From Chloroflexota bacterium (GTDB lineage Bacteria; Chloroflexota; Anaerolineae; UBA4142): a stretch of 5,836 nt of DNA. This document shows, piece by piece, positions 5,399 through 5,836 of the stretch; the stretch's first letter is position 1; each line of letters starts with the position of its first letter. Made by a program: the position numbers and the translations under genes. Where the stretch lies: the NCBI GenBank assembly GCA_023380675.1, contig JAMCRS010000345.1, positions 1 through 5,836 on the forward strand, written 5' to 3'. The notes under the pieces are model-generated. The model made no database searches and was not told the origin of the DNA. It worked only from the letters and a program-made list of their open reading frames with translations.

Positions 5399-5740
5399 TC
5401 AGTATGCCATTTGACGGAGGAGAACCGTGACGGCGAGCGCCGCCAGGGCGATCCAGATGGCAACGACGACAACTGCGGCTGCCTTGTTCACCGGTCTTTG
5501 CTGTGCCGCGAGCAACCGTGATCTTTCCTGGCAGTCTACCATCACGTCGGGAGGAATCATCTTCACGGCGATCGCGATTCCGAGAGGAACGATTACGAGG
5601 TCATCGAGGTATCCCAGCACCGGGATCACGTCTGGGATCAGGTCGATCGGACTGAACGCATATCCGATGACGCACGCTGCAAAGATCCTAGCGTAGAGGG
5701 GTACCCTGGGGTCCTTGTACGCCCGACATCGCTTGCCCAC
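5399..5740 (-). CDS. DUF1232 (YkvA-like) small membrane protein
   Basis: The 113 aa product carries the DUF1232 core: K-D-P-R-V-P at 9-14 and S-P-I-D-L-I-P-D-V-I-P-V-L-G-Y-L-D-D at 30-47, the family's defining motif. Hydrophobic stretches occur at 17-29 and 48-59, and a clear membrane segment at 87-108 precedes a short basic tail. The function of the family is not established. The GTG at 5740 has GAGG 6 nt upstream. Many relatives have some 15-20 more residues before the D-P-R motif; here the upstream frame stays open but does not resemble them, so the N-terminus is either truly short or truncated. It converges on the ATPase gene with a 50-nt gap and shares no obvious function with it. Confidence 0.85.
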   Translation of the reverse strand: MGKRCRAYKDPRVPLYARIFAACVIGYAFSPIDLIPDVIPVLGYLDDLVIVPLGIAIAVKMIPPDVMVDCQERSRLLAAQQRPVNKAAAVVVVAIWIALAALAVTVLLRQMAY

Positions 5741-5772
5741 CCAGCCCCTCGCCCCGCTCGTGCCTCGATGGC

Positions 5773-5829
5773 GCGGTGCTACGCACCGCTTTTGGACGCG
5801 CTGGCGTCTTCCCTCCGCCGCGCTTGCGC
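5773..5829. repeat. Cluster of small GC-rich hairpins at the right edge
   Basis: Three inverted repeats follow each other: GCGGTGC/GCACCGC (5773-5779 with 5783-5789) followed by TTTT; GACGC/GCGTC (5795-5799 with 5804-5808) followed by TT; and GCGC/GCGC (5820-5823 with 5826-5829). The first resembles a short plus-strand intrinsic terminator, but no plus-strand gene ends nearby. It lies upstream of the DUF1232 gene and may belong to a repeat continuing beyond the window. No coding function is claimed for 5741-5836. Confidence 0.5.
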
Positions 5830-5836
5830 ATCTTCG

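Noticed and set aside
5773..5793. Intrinsic terminator on the plus strand (hairpin plus TTTT)
   Set aside because: No plus-strand gene ends nearby: the ATPase stops over 400 bases earlier with an antisense gene between. It is kept only as a stem-loop.

Overview
This is a GC-rich bacterial chromosomal window. It is dominated by the widely conserved translation and cell-wall gene cluster rpsB-tsf-pyrH-frr-uppS, which lies on the minus strand from 3437 down to the left edge. Downstream of it on the plus strand are a divergent AAA ATPase gene and a converging small membrane-protein gene. GC-rich coding DNA, a short (197 aa) EF-Ts of the Thermus-like length class and an S2 with a Pro/Ala/Glu-rich tail suggest a non-proteobacterial lineage, perhaps a deep-branching soil phylum. 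That is a guess; the sequence does not let me name the organism.

The minus-strand operon runs in this order: rpsB (ribosomal protein S2, GTG start at 3437), tsf (EF-Ts), pyrH (UMP kinase), a small DUF2442-family gene, frr (ribosome recycling factor) and the start of uppS (undecaprenyl diphosphate synthase, cut by the window edge after 53 codons). The likely promoter is at 3670-3698 (TTGCTC-N17-TATAAT). It would give a leader of about 226 nt with several strong stem-loops, a plausible site for S2 autoregulation. rpsB, tsf and frr have clear Shine-Dalgarno sequences; uppS does not. The DUF2442 gene is the unusual member. It starts with a GTG that overlaps the pyrH stop by 4 nt (GTGA), so it is translationally coupled to pyrH, and it separates pyrH from frr, which are normally adjacent.

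Non-coding structure in the operon: a 57-bp near-perfect palindrome (173-229) spans the frr stop codon and the frr-uppS gap; a 9-bp stem-loop (1942-1980) sits just after tsf; a small hairpin (780-796) partly holds the frr Shine-Dalgarno; and there are several stem-loops in the rpsB leader.

On the plus strand, 3846-5348 encodes a 500 aa ATPase of the AAA_14/DUF4143 type with a C-terminal PD-(D/E)XK-like motif. It has a perfect extended -10 (TGTTATAAT) whose predicted start site is only about 4-5 nt before the ATG, so its mRNA is probably leaderless. Its last codons and stop are duplicated in an imperfect 28-nt-period tandem repeat. A DUF1232 (YkvA-like) membrane protein converges on it from the minus strand (5399-5740). 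The right edge (5773-5829) is a run of small GC-rich hairpins of unknown nature.

I see no tRNA, rRNA, CRISPR array, insertion sequence or defence island. The least ordinary items are the DUF2442 insertion, the frr-uppS palindrome and the leaderless ATPase gene.
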